This document shows positions 1-6,283 of a DNA stretch of 9,561 bases, piece by piece (positions within the stretch are counted from its first letter, which is position 1; each line of letters begins with the position of its first letter). Below the pieces are notes generated by a model, which was not told the DNA's origin, searched no databases, and saw nothing but the letters and a program-made list of their open reading frames with translations. The stretch is taken from assembly GCA_005884855.1 (NCBI GenBank), contig VAZS01000252.1, forward strand, positions 1-9,561, read 5' to 3'. The stretch comes from Alphaproteobacteria bacterium (GTDB lineage Bacteria > Pseudomonadota > Alphaproteobacteria > Rhizobiales > Xanthobacteraceae). The translations under genes were made by a program, and so were the position numbers.

Positions 1-2
1 CG

Positions 3-968
3 GTATCAGAAAACGCGGATGCGTACCGCGCCTATCTTCAAGGGCGCAACGATTGGAATCAGAGATCGGAAGAGGCTCTGAAGAGAGCCATAGAGAACTT
101 CCAACGCGCCGTTTACATTGATCCCCATCTTGCGGCCGCCTATTCCGGGCTCGCGGATTGCTACGCGGCTTTGGGCTATCTGAGCTATATCGCTCCAACC
201 GAGGCGTTTACGGCGGCAAGCCGGTATGCGACCAAGGCGCGGGACTTGGATGCGGCGCTTGCTGAACCGCACGCATCGTTGGGCTTGGTGAAATTGTACT
301 TCGAGTGGGATTGGCTCGGCGCCGACGCGGAGTTCCAGTGCGCAATTGCGCGCGATCCCGATTACGCGGCGGCGCGTCAATGGTACAGTATTTATCTGCT
401 CGCCGCCGGCCGGGCTACAGAGGCTCTTCGGCAAATCCAGCTTGCGCGACAGCGCGAACCTCTTTCCTTGCCGATCAATGCCGACCTTGGCTTCCACCAA
501 TACTATGCGGGCCGCTACGACGAGGCGGTGAAACAGTTGCAATTTGTGCTGGAGATGAACCCAAAATTTCCTCCGGCGCATCTTTGGTTGGGGCGGACTT
601 TTCAGGAGCTGGGAAAATTCGACGAAGCACTCGCGGAATTTCGGCAAGTCGAGGAGGTGCTTCACGAGTGGCCGGTTTCGGTTGCGGCCCGCGGCTTCGT
701 TGCCGCGGCCGCGGGCCGCACCTATGAGGCCGAAGAGATACTCGCCGAATTGGAGCGGCTAGGGCGCCGCAAGTTCGTGACATCTTACGGTGTCGCGCTC
801 GTCTATGCCGGGCTCGGGCAGCACGACGCGGCCTTCGCCGTCCTCAACAAGGCCTTCGACGAGCGCTCGCATTGGCTCGTCTGGCTGCGGCTTGATCCAC
901 GCTGGAACAGATTGCGCCACGATCCGCGCTTTACGGAGCTCGAAAGGCGTATGCAATTTCCGCAATAG
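3..968 (+). CDS. TPR-repeat protein, C-terminal part (5' end outside window)
   Basis: The frame is open from the left edge with no stop, so the gene begins outside the window and 321 C-terminal residues are visible. The visible part is a chain of TPR-like helical pairs, including a typical start (AYLQGRNDWNQR, then AIENFQRAVYIDPHLAAAYSGLADCY) and repeats with aromatic/Gly/Ala spacing such as GRYDEAVKQLQFVLEMNP and GKFDEALAEFRQVEEV. It ends in the motif LDPRWNRLRHDPRFTELERRM, usual for the last repeat of this group. In known relatives this TPR block follows an N-terminal winged-helix DNA-binding domain, a class III adenylate cyclase domain or a Ser/Thr kinase domain. Which one is present cannot be told here. 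TPRs bind proteins or peptides, so a regulatory role is likely but unproven. An internal TTG at 171 could be mistaken for the start, but coding character continues upstream of it. The gene converges on regR. Confidence 0.85.
   Translation, partial: VSENADAYRAYLQGRNDWNQRSEEALKRAIENFQRAVYIDPHLAAAYSGLADCYAALGYLSYIAPTEAFTAASRYATKARDLDAALAEPHASLGLVKLYFEWDWLGADAEFQCAIARDPDYAAARQWYSIYLLAAGRATEALRQIQLARQREPLSLPINADLGFHQYYAGRYDEAVKQLQFVLEMNPKFPPAHLWLGRTFQELGKFDEALAEFRQVEEVLHEWPVSVAARGFVAAAAGRTYEAEEILAELERLGRRKFVTSYGVALVYAGLGQHDAAFAVLNKAFDERSHWLVWLRLDPRWNRLRHDPRFTELERRMQFPQ
683..720. repeat. 13-bp perfect inverted repeat inside the TPR gene
   Basis: TGCGGCCCGCGGC (683-695) is the exact reverse complement of GCCGCGGGCCGCA (708-720), with a 12-nt spacer. 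It can form a very GC-rich hairpin within the coding sequence, over residues reading VAARGFVAAAAGRT. Ala/Gly/Arg codons in a high-GC genome favour such symmetry, so it may be incidental. Confidence 0.5.
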
Positions 969-991
969 TGCAGGCTTGGGACTGGCTCGAC

Positions 992-1022
992 CTTAGCCCG
1001 CAAGCGGGGGGGCGAGGCTAAG
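992..1022. terminator. Hairpin between convergent genes, possible bidirectional terminator
   Basis: CTTAGCC (992-998) pairs with GGCTAAG (1016-1022). The stem extends inward by CGC/GCG (999-1001 with 1012-1014) around one bulged A at 1015. It lies in the 59-bp gap between the stop of the TPR gene (968) and the stop of regR (1028). No clear T-run follows on either strand, so a classic intrinsic terminator is doubtful. Position and symmetry still suggest a transcript-end structure serving both genes. Confidence 0.4.
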
Positions 1023-1027
1023 CAAAA

Positions 1028-1582
1028 CTATCTGGGCGCGCGCTTGGCCAGAATACGCTGCAGCGTGCGGCGATGCATGTTCAGCCGCCGCGCGGTCTCG
1101 GAGACGTTACGGTTGCACATCTCATAGATCCGCTGGATGTGCTCCCAGCGTACGCGATCGGCCGACATCGGATTGCTCGGCGGCTCGGACTTCTCGGTAC
1201 CGGTGGCAAGCAATGCCGCTACCACATCGTCGGCGTCGGCCGGTTTCGACAGGTAATCCACCGCGCCCATCTTCACCGCGGTCACCGCCGTGGCGATGTT
1301 GCCGTAGCCGGTCAGTACGATAGCGCGCGCGTCAGGACGTTTGCGCTTCAACGCCGACACCACGTCAAGGCCGTTGCCGTCGCCGAGCCGCAAATCCACC
1401 ACGGCAAACGCAGGCGCCGCCTTGCCGATCTGCGCCAAACCCTCCGACACGCTGTCGCAGGAAGTCACGGAGAAGCCGCGGCTTTCCATTGCCCGCGAGA
1501 GCCGCTCCAGAAATGGCTTGTCATCCTCCACAATCAGGAGCGAGCGATCGGCGTGGCCCGTCAGTTCGGAGATGGCGTTCAC
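1028..1582 (-). CDS. regR: RegR/RegA/PrrA/ActR-family redox response regulator
   Basis: A 184-aa DNA-binding response regulator, the usual length for the RegA/PrrA/ActR/RegR family. The receiver domain covers about residues 14-125. Its acidic pair is E19/D20-D21 in LLIVEDDKP, the phospho-acceptor is D63 in VVDLRLGDGNG, and T91 and K113 are the conserved switch residues. A short Ser/Pro linker follows, then a Fis-type helix-turn-helix at about 150-180 (NVSETARRLNMHRRTLQRIL), the near-invariant hallmark of this family. C156 lies just before that helix-turn-helix. The start is a GTG with AAGGA (1592-1596) 9 nt upstream. The gene lies 103 bp downstream of regS on the same strand, probably as one operon. 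In Bradyrhizobium, RegR activates the fixR-nifA operon and other redox-responsive genes; that role is transferred here by family membership. Confidence 0.95.
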   Translation of the reverse strand: MNAISELTGHADRSLLIVEDDKPFLERLSRAMESRGFSVTSCDSVSEGLAQIGKAAPAFAVVDLRLGDGNGLDVVSALKRKRPDARAIVLTGYGNIATAVTAVKMGAVDYLSKPADADDVVAALLATGTEKSEPPSNPMSADRVRWEHIQRIYEMCNRNVSETARRLNMHRRTLQRILAKRAPR

Positions 1583-1591
1583 GTTGAGATA

Positions 1592-1596
1592 TCCTT
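1592..1596 (-). promoter_or_regulatory. Ribosome binding site fixing the GTG start of regR
   Basis: Reading the minus strand, AAGGA lies 9 nt before the GTG at 1582-1580. No ATG with a better site is nearby, so this decides the start. Confidence 0.65.
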
Positions 1597-1670
1597 GTGC
1601 CCGGCTTCAAACATATGGCGTCACAACGCGGCGCTGCCAAGACCGCACAAAGTTGATCAGCGGCATCTTA

Positions 1671-1682
1671 AGGCTGCAGCCT
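1671..1682. repeat. 12-bp palindrome just past the regS stop
   Basis: AGGCTGCAGCCT is perfectly self-complementary and lies 3 bp beyond the regS stop codon, in the 103-bp regS-regR gap. It has no loop, so it would make a poor hairpin. It could be a protein-binding site or chance. The rest of the gap shows no gene and no promoter I can identify confidently. Confidence 0.35.
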
Positions 1683-1685
1683 GCG

Positions 1686-3011
1686 TCAAGATGCGCTTTC
1701 CGCCGACATTTCGCTCATTTCGAAGCGCTGCCGCGGCCACGCGATCTGGACCACCGCGCCATGGTCTGGAAAAACCCGGTTGGTAAAGGAGACCTTGGCG
1801 CCGGTTCGCTCAAGCAGCGTACGCGCGATGAACACCCCCAGCCCCAATCCGTGATGGTCATTTTCGGATTCCTCCGCGCTACGCCGCCGCGACAGATAGG
1901 GTTCGCCGATCCGCTTGATGATGTCGGGGGCAAAGCCTGGCCCATCGTCGGAAATGACGATCTCGACGGTGTCGTTATTCCACCACGCATTCACCTCCAC
2001 CGTGGTGCGCGCGAAATCGACCGCGTTTTCCACGATGTTGCCAACACCATAGAGGATCGCAGGATTGCGGGTGCCGACCGGTTCGCGGGCGCCCGCGACG
2101 GCGATCCGCACCTTGATGGCTACGCCGAAGTCGCGATGCGGAGCCACGATTTCTTCGATCAGCGTCGACAGTGGCATGCGGTCGAACGGCGCTCCGGTCG
2201 AGGACAACTGCGTAATCTTGGCCAGAATATCACGGCAGCGTTGCGCCTGTTCGCGCAGGGTCTTGATATCGCCGGCAAGCTGGCTGTTGTCTTGCAACGT
2301 CTGCTCCAGTTCTCGCGCAACAAGGAAAATCGTCGAGAGTGGCGTGCCGAGCTCGTGCGCCGCGGCAGCCGCCAGCCCGTCCAACTGGGTGAGGTGTTGT
2401 TCGCGCGCCAAGACCAGTTCGGTCGCCGCGAGCGCGTCGGACAGCTTGCGGGCTTGCTCCGTGACCTGGAACGCATAAAGACTGGTGACCCCGATAGCGA
2501 GCACGATGGAAAGCCAGACGCCGAACAGATAGATCGGCGGCAGCACCAGAGGGTCCTCGCTGTCCCACGGCAGCGGCAGATGGAAAAAGACCAGCACGGA
2601 GGCGCACGCCACTGCGAGGCCGCCGAGCGCCATAGTCAGCCGGACCGGCAGCGCGGTCGCGGAAATCAGAACCGGGACCAGAAACAGGAATGAGAATGGA
2701 TTCTGCAGACCGCCGGTGAAAAACAACAGGCCGGCCAGTTCGACGATGTTCAACCCCAGCAGCGCCGCCGCATAGACCGGTTCCAGCCGCAGCATCGGGT
2801 CGTAGGCGACCTGCACTCCAAGGTTAAGCAACGCGGACAGGCAGACGATGGTCAGGCATGGAATGACCTCGACATCAAACTCAAGCCCCTGCGCCACAAC
2901 AAAGATGGCGGCGAGTTGCCCGAGCACCGCGAGCCAGCGCAGCCGCAGGATCGTGTCCAGACGCACATGGCGGCGCGGGTGGCGAAAATCGGAGGCTGCG
3001 ACATCGGTCAT
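1686..3011 (-). CDS. regS: RegS/RegB/PrrB/ActS-family redox sensor histidine kinase
   Basis: A 441-aa inner-membrane sensor kinase that phosphorylates RegR according to the redox state of the respiratory chain. The N-terminal half (about 25-183) holds roughly six hydrophobic segments. Between them, residues 100-106 read GGLQNPF, the family's quinone-binding signature. The H-box AAAAHELGTPLSTI places the phosphorylated histidine at H219. C259 in QAQRCRDIL matches the redox-active cysteine of Rhodobacter RegB (Cys265). The ATP-binding domain has the N-box NIVENA (325-330), G1 DDGPGF (355-360) and G2 GLGLGV (388-393). All catalytic and sensing residues I can recognise are present. The start is ATG at 3011 with only a weak ribosome site. 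It is transcribed ahead of regR and divergent from the ABC transporter. Function is assigned from family knowledge; sensing in this organism is inferred. Confidence 0.95.
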   Translation of the reverse strand: MTDVAASDFRHPRRHVRLDTILRLRWLAVLGQLAAIFVVAQGLEFDVEVIPCLTIVCLSALLNLGVQVAYDPMLRLEPVYAAALLGLNIVELAGLLFFTGGLQNPFSFLFLVPVLISATALPVRLTMALGGLAVACASVLVFFHLPLPWDSEDPLVLPPIYLFGVWLSIVLAIGVTSLYAFQVTEQARKLSDALAATELVLAREQHLTQLDGLAAAAAHELGTPLSTIFLVARELEQTLQDNSQLAGDIKTLREQAQRCRDILAKITQLSSTGAPFDRMPLSTLIEEIVAPHRDFGVAIKVRIAVAGAREPVGTRNPAILYGVGNIVENAVDFARTTVEVNAWWNNDTVEIVISDDGPGFAPDIIKRIGEPYLSRRRSAEESENDHHGLGLGVFIARTLLERTGAKVSFTNRVFPDHGAVVQIAWPRQRFEMSEMSAESAS

Positions 3012-3123
3012 TCCGGAACTCTAGCGGTGCGAGGTCCCGACCACAAATTTGGCCGCCGGGCTGCTGATCGCCGTGCTCCAATGCCTTGCACTTGCCGCAG
3101 CAATGGCCCAAGGAACGGCGCTC
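3012..3123. promoter_or_regulatory. Divergent control region between regS and the ABC transporter
   Basis: This 112-bp gap separates the regS start from the preferred ATPase start, so promoters for both directions must lie here or overlap the coding ends. I could not pick out convincing -35/-10 pairs or a clear RegR box by eye. The position would allow RegR to autoregulate and to act on the transporter. That is inference from layout only. Confidence 0.45.
3110..3115 (+). promoter_or_regulatory. Ribosome binding site setting the ABC ATPase start
   Basis: AAGGAA ends 8 nt before the ATG at 3124 (directly followed by another ATG at 3127). This favours 3124 over upstream in-frame candidates at 3049 (TTG) and 3103 (ATG). 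Confidence 0.65.
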
Positions 3124-3918
3124 ATGATGAACGATGGTGCAGTCAATTCGGGCCTGCCCGCCGCCGATCCGACAGCATCGGCGGCGATCGAGGTCGCGCA
3201 CCTGGTCAAGGTTTACAAGACCACCCGCGCGGTCGATGACGTATCGTTTCGCATCGCGCGCGGCAGCATCACCGGGCTGCTCGGCGGCAACGGCGCCGGC
3301 AAGACCACCACCATAGCCATGATCATGGGGCTGGTGCTTCCGACCTCGGGCCGCATCCAGGTGCTGGGGCATTCGATGCCGGACCAAAGCGCCAGCGTGC
3401 TCGGCCGGATGAATTTCGAAAGTCCCTATGTCGATATGCCGATGCGGCTCACAGTGCGGCAGAATCTCACGATATTCGCCCGTCTCTACGCGGTGGAGAA
3501 TGTGCGTGAGCGCATCGAGAAGCTCGCCGACGATCTCGATCTCGGCGATTTCCTGGACCGCGCCAACGGCAAGCTTTCCGCCGGTCAGAAGACGCGCGTT
3601 GCGCTGGCAAAAGCGCTGATCAACCAGCCCGAATTGCTACTGCTGGACGAGCCGACGGCCTCGCTCGATCCCGATACCGCCGACTGGATCAGGCGGCATC
3701 TGGTGAGCTATCGCAACAGCCACGGCGCGACCATCCTGCTGGCGTCGCACAACATGCTGGAAGTGGAGCGGCTGTGCGACCGCGTCATCATCATGAAGCG
3801 CGGGCGCATCGAGGACGACGACAGTCCCGACAACATCATGGCGCGCTACAACCGCACCACGCTCGAGGAAGTATTTCTCGACGTGGCGCGCGGTCGCGTT
3901 CAGGAGACCGCACCGTGA
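3124..3918 (+). CDS. ABC transporter ATP-binding protein (ABC-2 / drug-exporter type)
   Basis: A 264-aa cytoplasmic ATPase that should power the permease encoded next. Visible motifs are Walker A GGNGAGKT (54-61), signature LSAGQ (151-155, a variant of LSGGQ), Walker B LLLLDE (171-176), D-loop SLDPD (180-184) and switch histidine H209 in LLASHNM. The region before LTVRQNL (about 96-109, MNFESPYVDMPMR) lacks the usual Q-loop glutamine. The C-terminal RTTLEEVFLDVARGR is typical of ATPases paired with ABC-2 permeases (the CcmA/NodI-like group). The start at 3124 has a good ribosome site; a longer form from TTG 3049 would add a hydrophobic stretch that looks like intergenic sequence. The stop overlaps the next start by 4 bp, so the two are coupled. 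The substrate cannot be deduced. Confidence 0.92.
   Translation: MMNDGAVNSGLPAADPTASAAIEVAHLVKVYKTTRAVDDVSFRIARGSITGLLGGNGAGKTTTIAMIMGLVLPTSGRIQVLGHSMPDQSASVLGRMNFESPYVDMPMRLTVRQNLTIFARLYAVENVRERIEKLADDLDLGDFLDRANGKLSAGQKTRVALAKALINQPELLLLDEPTASLDPDTADWIRRHLVSYRNSHGATILLASHNMLEVERLCDRVIIMKRGRIEDDDSPDNIMARYNRTTLEEVFLDVARGRVQETAP
3902..3906 (+). promoter_or_regulatory. Ribosome binding site for the ABC permease, inside the ATPase gene
   Basis: AGGAG lies 8 nt before the GTG at 3915. Together with the GTGA stop/start overlap it identifies the permease start and points to translational coupling. Confidence 0.7.
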
Positions 3919-4733
3919 GGACGCTCGCCCAGCATTTCGATATCGCGCCGCACCGGATCGGCGCCATGATCCTGCGCTACTGGTACCTGCTTCTGTCGTC
4001 GTGGCCGCGGCTCCTGGAATTGCTGTACTGGCCGGCGTTGCAGATCATCACCTGGGGGTTTCTGCAGACTTACATCGCGCAGAATGCCGGGTTCTTCGCG
4101 CGTGCCGGCGGCACCCTTATTGGAGCGGTGATTCTCTGGGACATCCTGTTTCGCGGCCAGCTCGGATTTTCGATTTCGTTTCTCGAAGAGATGTGGGCGC
4201 GCAATCTCGGCAACCTGATGATGAGCCCGCTGAAGCCGATCGAGTTTCTGATCTCGCTGATGATCATGAGCCTGATCCGGCTCGCGATCGGGGTCATTCC
4301 AATGACGCTGCTGGCAATATTCCTGTTCGGCTTCAATTTCTACAGCATCGGACTGCCGCTGATCGCGTTTTTCTGCAATCTCATTTTCACAAGCTGGTCG
4401 GTCGGCATCTTTGTCTCGGGATTGGTGCTGCGCAACGGCCTCGGCGCCGAAAGCATTGTGTGGACGCTGATGTTCGGCCTGATGCCGCTGGCCTGCATCT
4501 ACTATCCGGTGAGCGTGCTGCCGCAATGGCTGCAATATGTGGCCTGGACCTTGCCGCCGACCTATGTGTTTGAGGGGATGCGGGCGTTGTTGAGCGACCA
4601 CGTGTTTCGGGCCGACCTGATGATTTCGGCGCTGGCCATCAACGCGGTGCTGTTTATGGCCTCCTTTGCGGGATTTCTGGCACTTTTGCGCAGTGCCCGG
4701 GTTCATGGGGCGCTGCTCCAGGGCGGGGAGTAG
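3915..4733 (+). CDS. ABC-2 type transporter permease
   Basis: A 272-aa integral membrane subunit forming the channel partner of the preceding ATPase, usually as a dimer. About six hydrophobic segments are visible, roughly at residues 34-52, 66-82, 109-138, 145-171, 180-198 and 235-258. Between the second and third, WARNLGNLMMSPLKPIEF fits the cytoplasmic coupling segment of ABC-2 permeases. YYPVSVLPQWLQ followed by LPPTYVFEGMRALL is the family's conserved C-terminal block. The GTG at 3915 is chosen because it overlaps the ATPase stop (GTGA) and has AGGAG 8 nt upstream. The same frame stays open further upstream, but there it only reads the ATPase gene out of frame and is Arg/His-rich. The direction is probably export. 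Candidates include drugs, polysaccharide or lipid, and nothing in the sequence decides between them. Confidence 0.92.
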   Translation: MRTLAQHFDIAPHRIGAMILRYWYLLLSSWPRLLELLYWPALQIITWGFLQTYIAQNAGFFARAGGTLIGAVILWDILFRGQLGFSISFLEEMWARNLGNLMMSPLKPIEFLISLMIMSLIRLAIGVIPMTLLAIFLFGFNFYSIGLPLIAFFCNLIFTSWSVGIFVSGLVLRNGLGAESIVWTLMFGLMPLACIYYPVSVLPQWLQYVAWTLPPTYVFEGMRALLSDHVFRADLMISALAINAVLFMASFAGFLALLRSARVHGALLQGGE

Positions 4734-4798
4734 GCCACTATCCCGTGGATTCTGCCGCTTTTGTCCTTGCGCGGCGCAGCAATATACCGATCTGTGCA

Positions 4799-4827
4799 TT
4801 GACGGTTAATTACGCATTGGGCACTAT
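4799..4827 (+). promoter_or_regulatory. Candidate sigma-70-like promoter for the PHA depolymerase
   Basis: TTGACG (4799-4804) is followed after 17 bp by CACTAT (4822-4827), a good -35 with a weak -10. Transcription would then begin near 4834, which disfavours the ATG at 4834 and favours the one at 4858 as the translation start. It sits in the gap of about 125 bp after the permease, which otherwise holds nothing recognisable. Confidence 0.4.
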
Positions 4828-4857
4828 GCTGCGATGCAAAAGAGGCTCGAGGGAATA

Positions 4858-6069
4858 ATGCCATTTGGTGAGTTTGTCAATCCGTGGTCGCACACCGAAC
4901 TCGGTAAATCCATTGCGGCGGCCTGCGAACTGTTCGAGCGCACCACGCGGCGCTACGGCAAACCGGAATGGGGTATTACCGACACCGAAGTCAGCGGCGT
5001 TCGCACCCCGGTCGAAATCCGGGTGGTATGGGAAAAGCCGTTCTGCCGCATGTTGTACTTCGATCGCAAGCTGACGCGCCCGTTGCGCGTACCGCAGCCC
5101 CGGCTGCTGATCGTTGCCCCGATGTCCGGCCATTATGCGACGCTATTGCGCGGCACGGTCGAGGCCTTCCTGCCTACCCATGAGGTGTACATCACCGACT
5201 GGACCGATGCGCGGATGGTTCCACTGACCGAGGGCCGTTTCGATCTCGATGATTACGTCGATTACGTCATCGAGATGCTGCATGAGCTTGCCGGCAACAT
5301 GCATGTCATGGCGGTTTGCCAGCCTTCCGTGCCTGTCGTCGCGGCGGTTTCCATCATGGAAGCCGAGCGCGACCCCTACGTTCCTCTATCGATGACGCTA
5401 ATGGGCGGTCCGATTGATACCCGGCGAAATCCGACGGGCGTCAACAATCTCGCGGCCGAGCGCGGCATCGAGTGGTTTCGCAACCACGTCATCACCAAGG
5501 TGCCGTTTCCACATCCCGGCGTCATGCGCGACGTCTATCCGGGCTTCCTGCAGCTCAACGGCTTCATCAGCATGAATCTCGATCGCCACATGGACGCGCA
5601 CAAGAACCTGTTCAAGGATCTGGTGAAAGGCGATGGCGACCTCGTCGACAAGCACCGCGATTTCTATGACGAATATCTCGCGGTTATGGACCTGACAGCG
5701 GAGTATTATCTGCAAACGGTCGACACCGTCTTCATCAAGCACGCGCTGCCAAAGGGTGAGATGAGCCATCGCGGCAAGCTGGTCGACCCCTCGAGGATCA
5801 CCCGTGTTGCGTTAATGACGGTCGAAGGCGAGAACGACGACATCTCCGGACTCGGGCAGACCGAAGCTACGCACGAGGTGTGCAGCTCGATTCCGCCTCA
5901 CCGCCGGGTGCATTACGTGCAAAAGGGTGTCGGCCACTACGGCGTGTTCAACGGCTCCCGGTTCAAATCGGAAATCGTGCCGCGTATCTCCGACTTCATG
6001 ATGTCGGCAGCGAATGCAAAGCCTTCGCTGGTTTCCGTTAAGCCGTCATTAGCCGCGGCGGCCGAATAA
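4858..6069 (+). CDS. phaZ: Intracellular polyhydroxyalkanoate depolymerase
   Basis: A 403-aa alpha/beta-hydrolase that degrades stored poly-3-hydroxybutyrate granules to release carbon. ACELFERTTRRYGKPEWGI near the N-terminus is characteristic of the alphaproteobacterial PhaZ group. VCQPSVP carries the nucleophile cysteine (C154), which this family uses instead of the serine of ordinary hydrolases. The acid is probably D327 or D328 in EGENDDISG, and the histidine is H360 in GVGHYGVF. Spacing of these residues matches the Cys-Asp-His triad known for Ralstonia PhaZa1. The start at 4858 has purine-rich AGAGG and GAGGGA upstream and fits the candidate promoter; an alternative ATG at 4834 adds eight residues. 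The frame is closed by a stop at 4807, so the longer N-terminal arm common in PhaZ proteins is absent. No PHA synthase or phasin gene is nearby. Confidence 0.93.
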   Translation: MPFGEFVNPWSHTELGKSIAAACELFERTTRRYGKPEWGITDTEVSGVRTPVEIRVVWEKPFCRMLYFDRKLTRPLRVPQPRLLIVAPMSGHYATLLRGTVEAFLPTHEVYITDWTDARMVPLTEGRFDLDDYVDYVIEMLHELAGNMHVMAVCQPSVPVVAAVSIMEAERDPYVPLSMTLMGGPIDTRRNPTGVNNLAAERGIEWFRNHVITKVPFPHPGVMRDVYPGFLQLNGFISMNLDRHMDAHKNLFKDLVKGDGDLVDKHRDFYDEYLAVMDLTAEYYLQTVDTVFIKHALPKGEMSHRGKLVDPSRITRVALMTVEGENDDISGLGQTEATHEVCSSIPPHRRVHYVQKGVGHYGVFNGSRFKSEIVPRISDFMMSAANAKPSLVSVKPSLAAAAE

Positions 6070-6125
6070 CATTCGCAGATCGCAGCTTTTTCTGACTGGA
6101 ATCCGCGAGTTACATCGCAACGAGA

Positions 6126-6159
6126 CCAAATCCGGGAGCCGGGGAACCTCCCAGTTTGG
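6126..6159 (+). terminator. Hairpin after phaZ, possible terminator
   Basis: CCAAA (6126-6130) pairs with TTTGG (6155-6159), and GGGAG (6134-6138) with CTCCC (6148-6152), across a small internal loop. It lies about 57 bp after the phaZ stop, in the roughly 214-bp gap before the metallopeptidase gene. No T-run follows, so it is only a candidate. The rest of that gap holds no gene or clear promoter I can support. Confidence 0.35.
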
Positions 6160-6283
6160 CCTGTGAGACCGCGCTTTCCGAGCCCCTTCAAGGAATGAGT
6201 GTTACCTCAGCGCTTGCGAGCGATTTCACTGGCGGCGGATGTGGCAGAATCCGGGCGAACTCCTGATCCCCGGACTAACAGAT

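Noticed and set aside
1341..2693. 450-codon open frame on the plus strand opposite regS and regR
   Set aside because: The opposite strand encodes well-conserved RegS and RegR. The predicted product is rich in Arg/Gln/His with no recognisable domain, as expected for an antisense shadow in high-GC DNA.
3049..3123. N-terminal extension of the ABC ATPase resembling a signal peptide, from TTG 3049
   Set aside because: Cytoplasmic ABC ATPases carry no signal peptide. A good ribosome site lies inside this stretch and points to ATG 3124.
3774..3914. Longer start for the permease
   Set aside because: The extra residues are Arg/His-rich and come from reading the ATPase gene out of frame. GTG 3915 has AGGAG 8 nt upstream and a stop/start overlap.
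3900..4799. 299-codon open frame on the minus strand opposite the ABC permease
   Set aside because: The permease on the plus strand has clear ABC-2 motifs. The antisense product is His/Gln/Arg-rich and unlike any family I know.
6239..6283. Upstream ATG for the metallopeptidase
   Set aside because: It remains possible, but the 15 added residues show no family similarity I recognise and MATRALLYRRP looks like the usual beginning.
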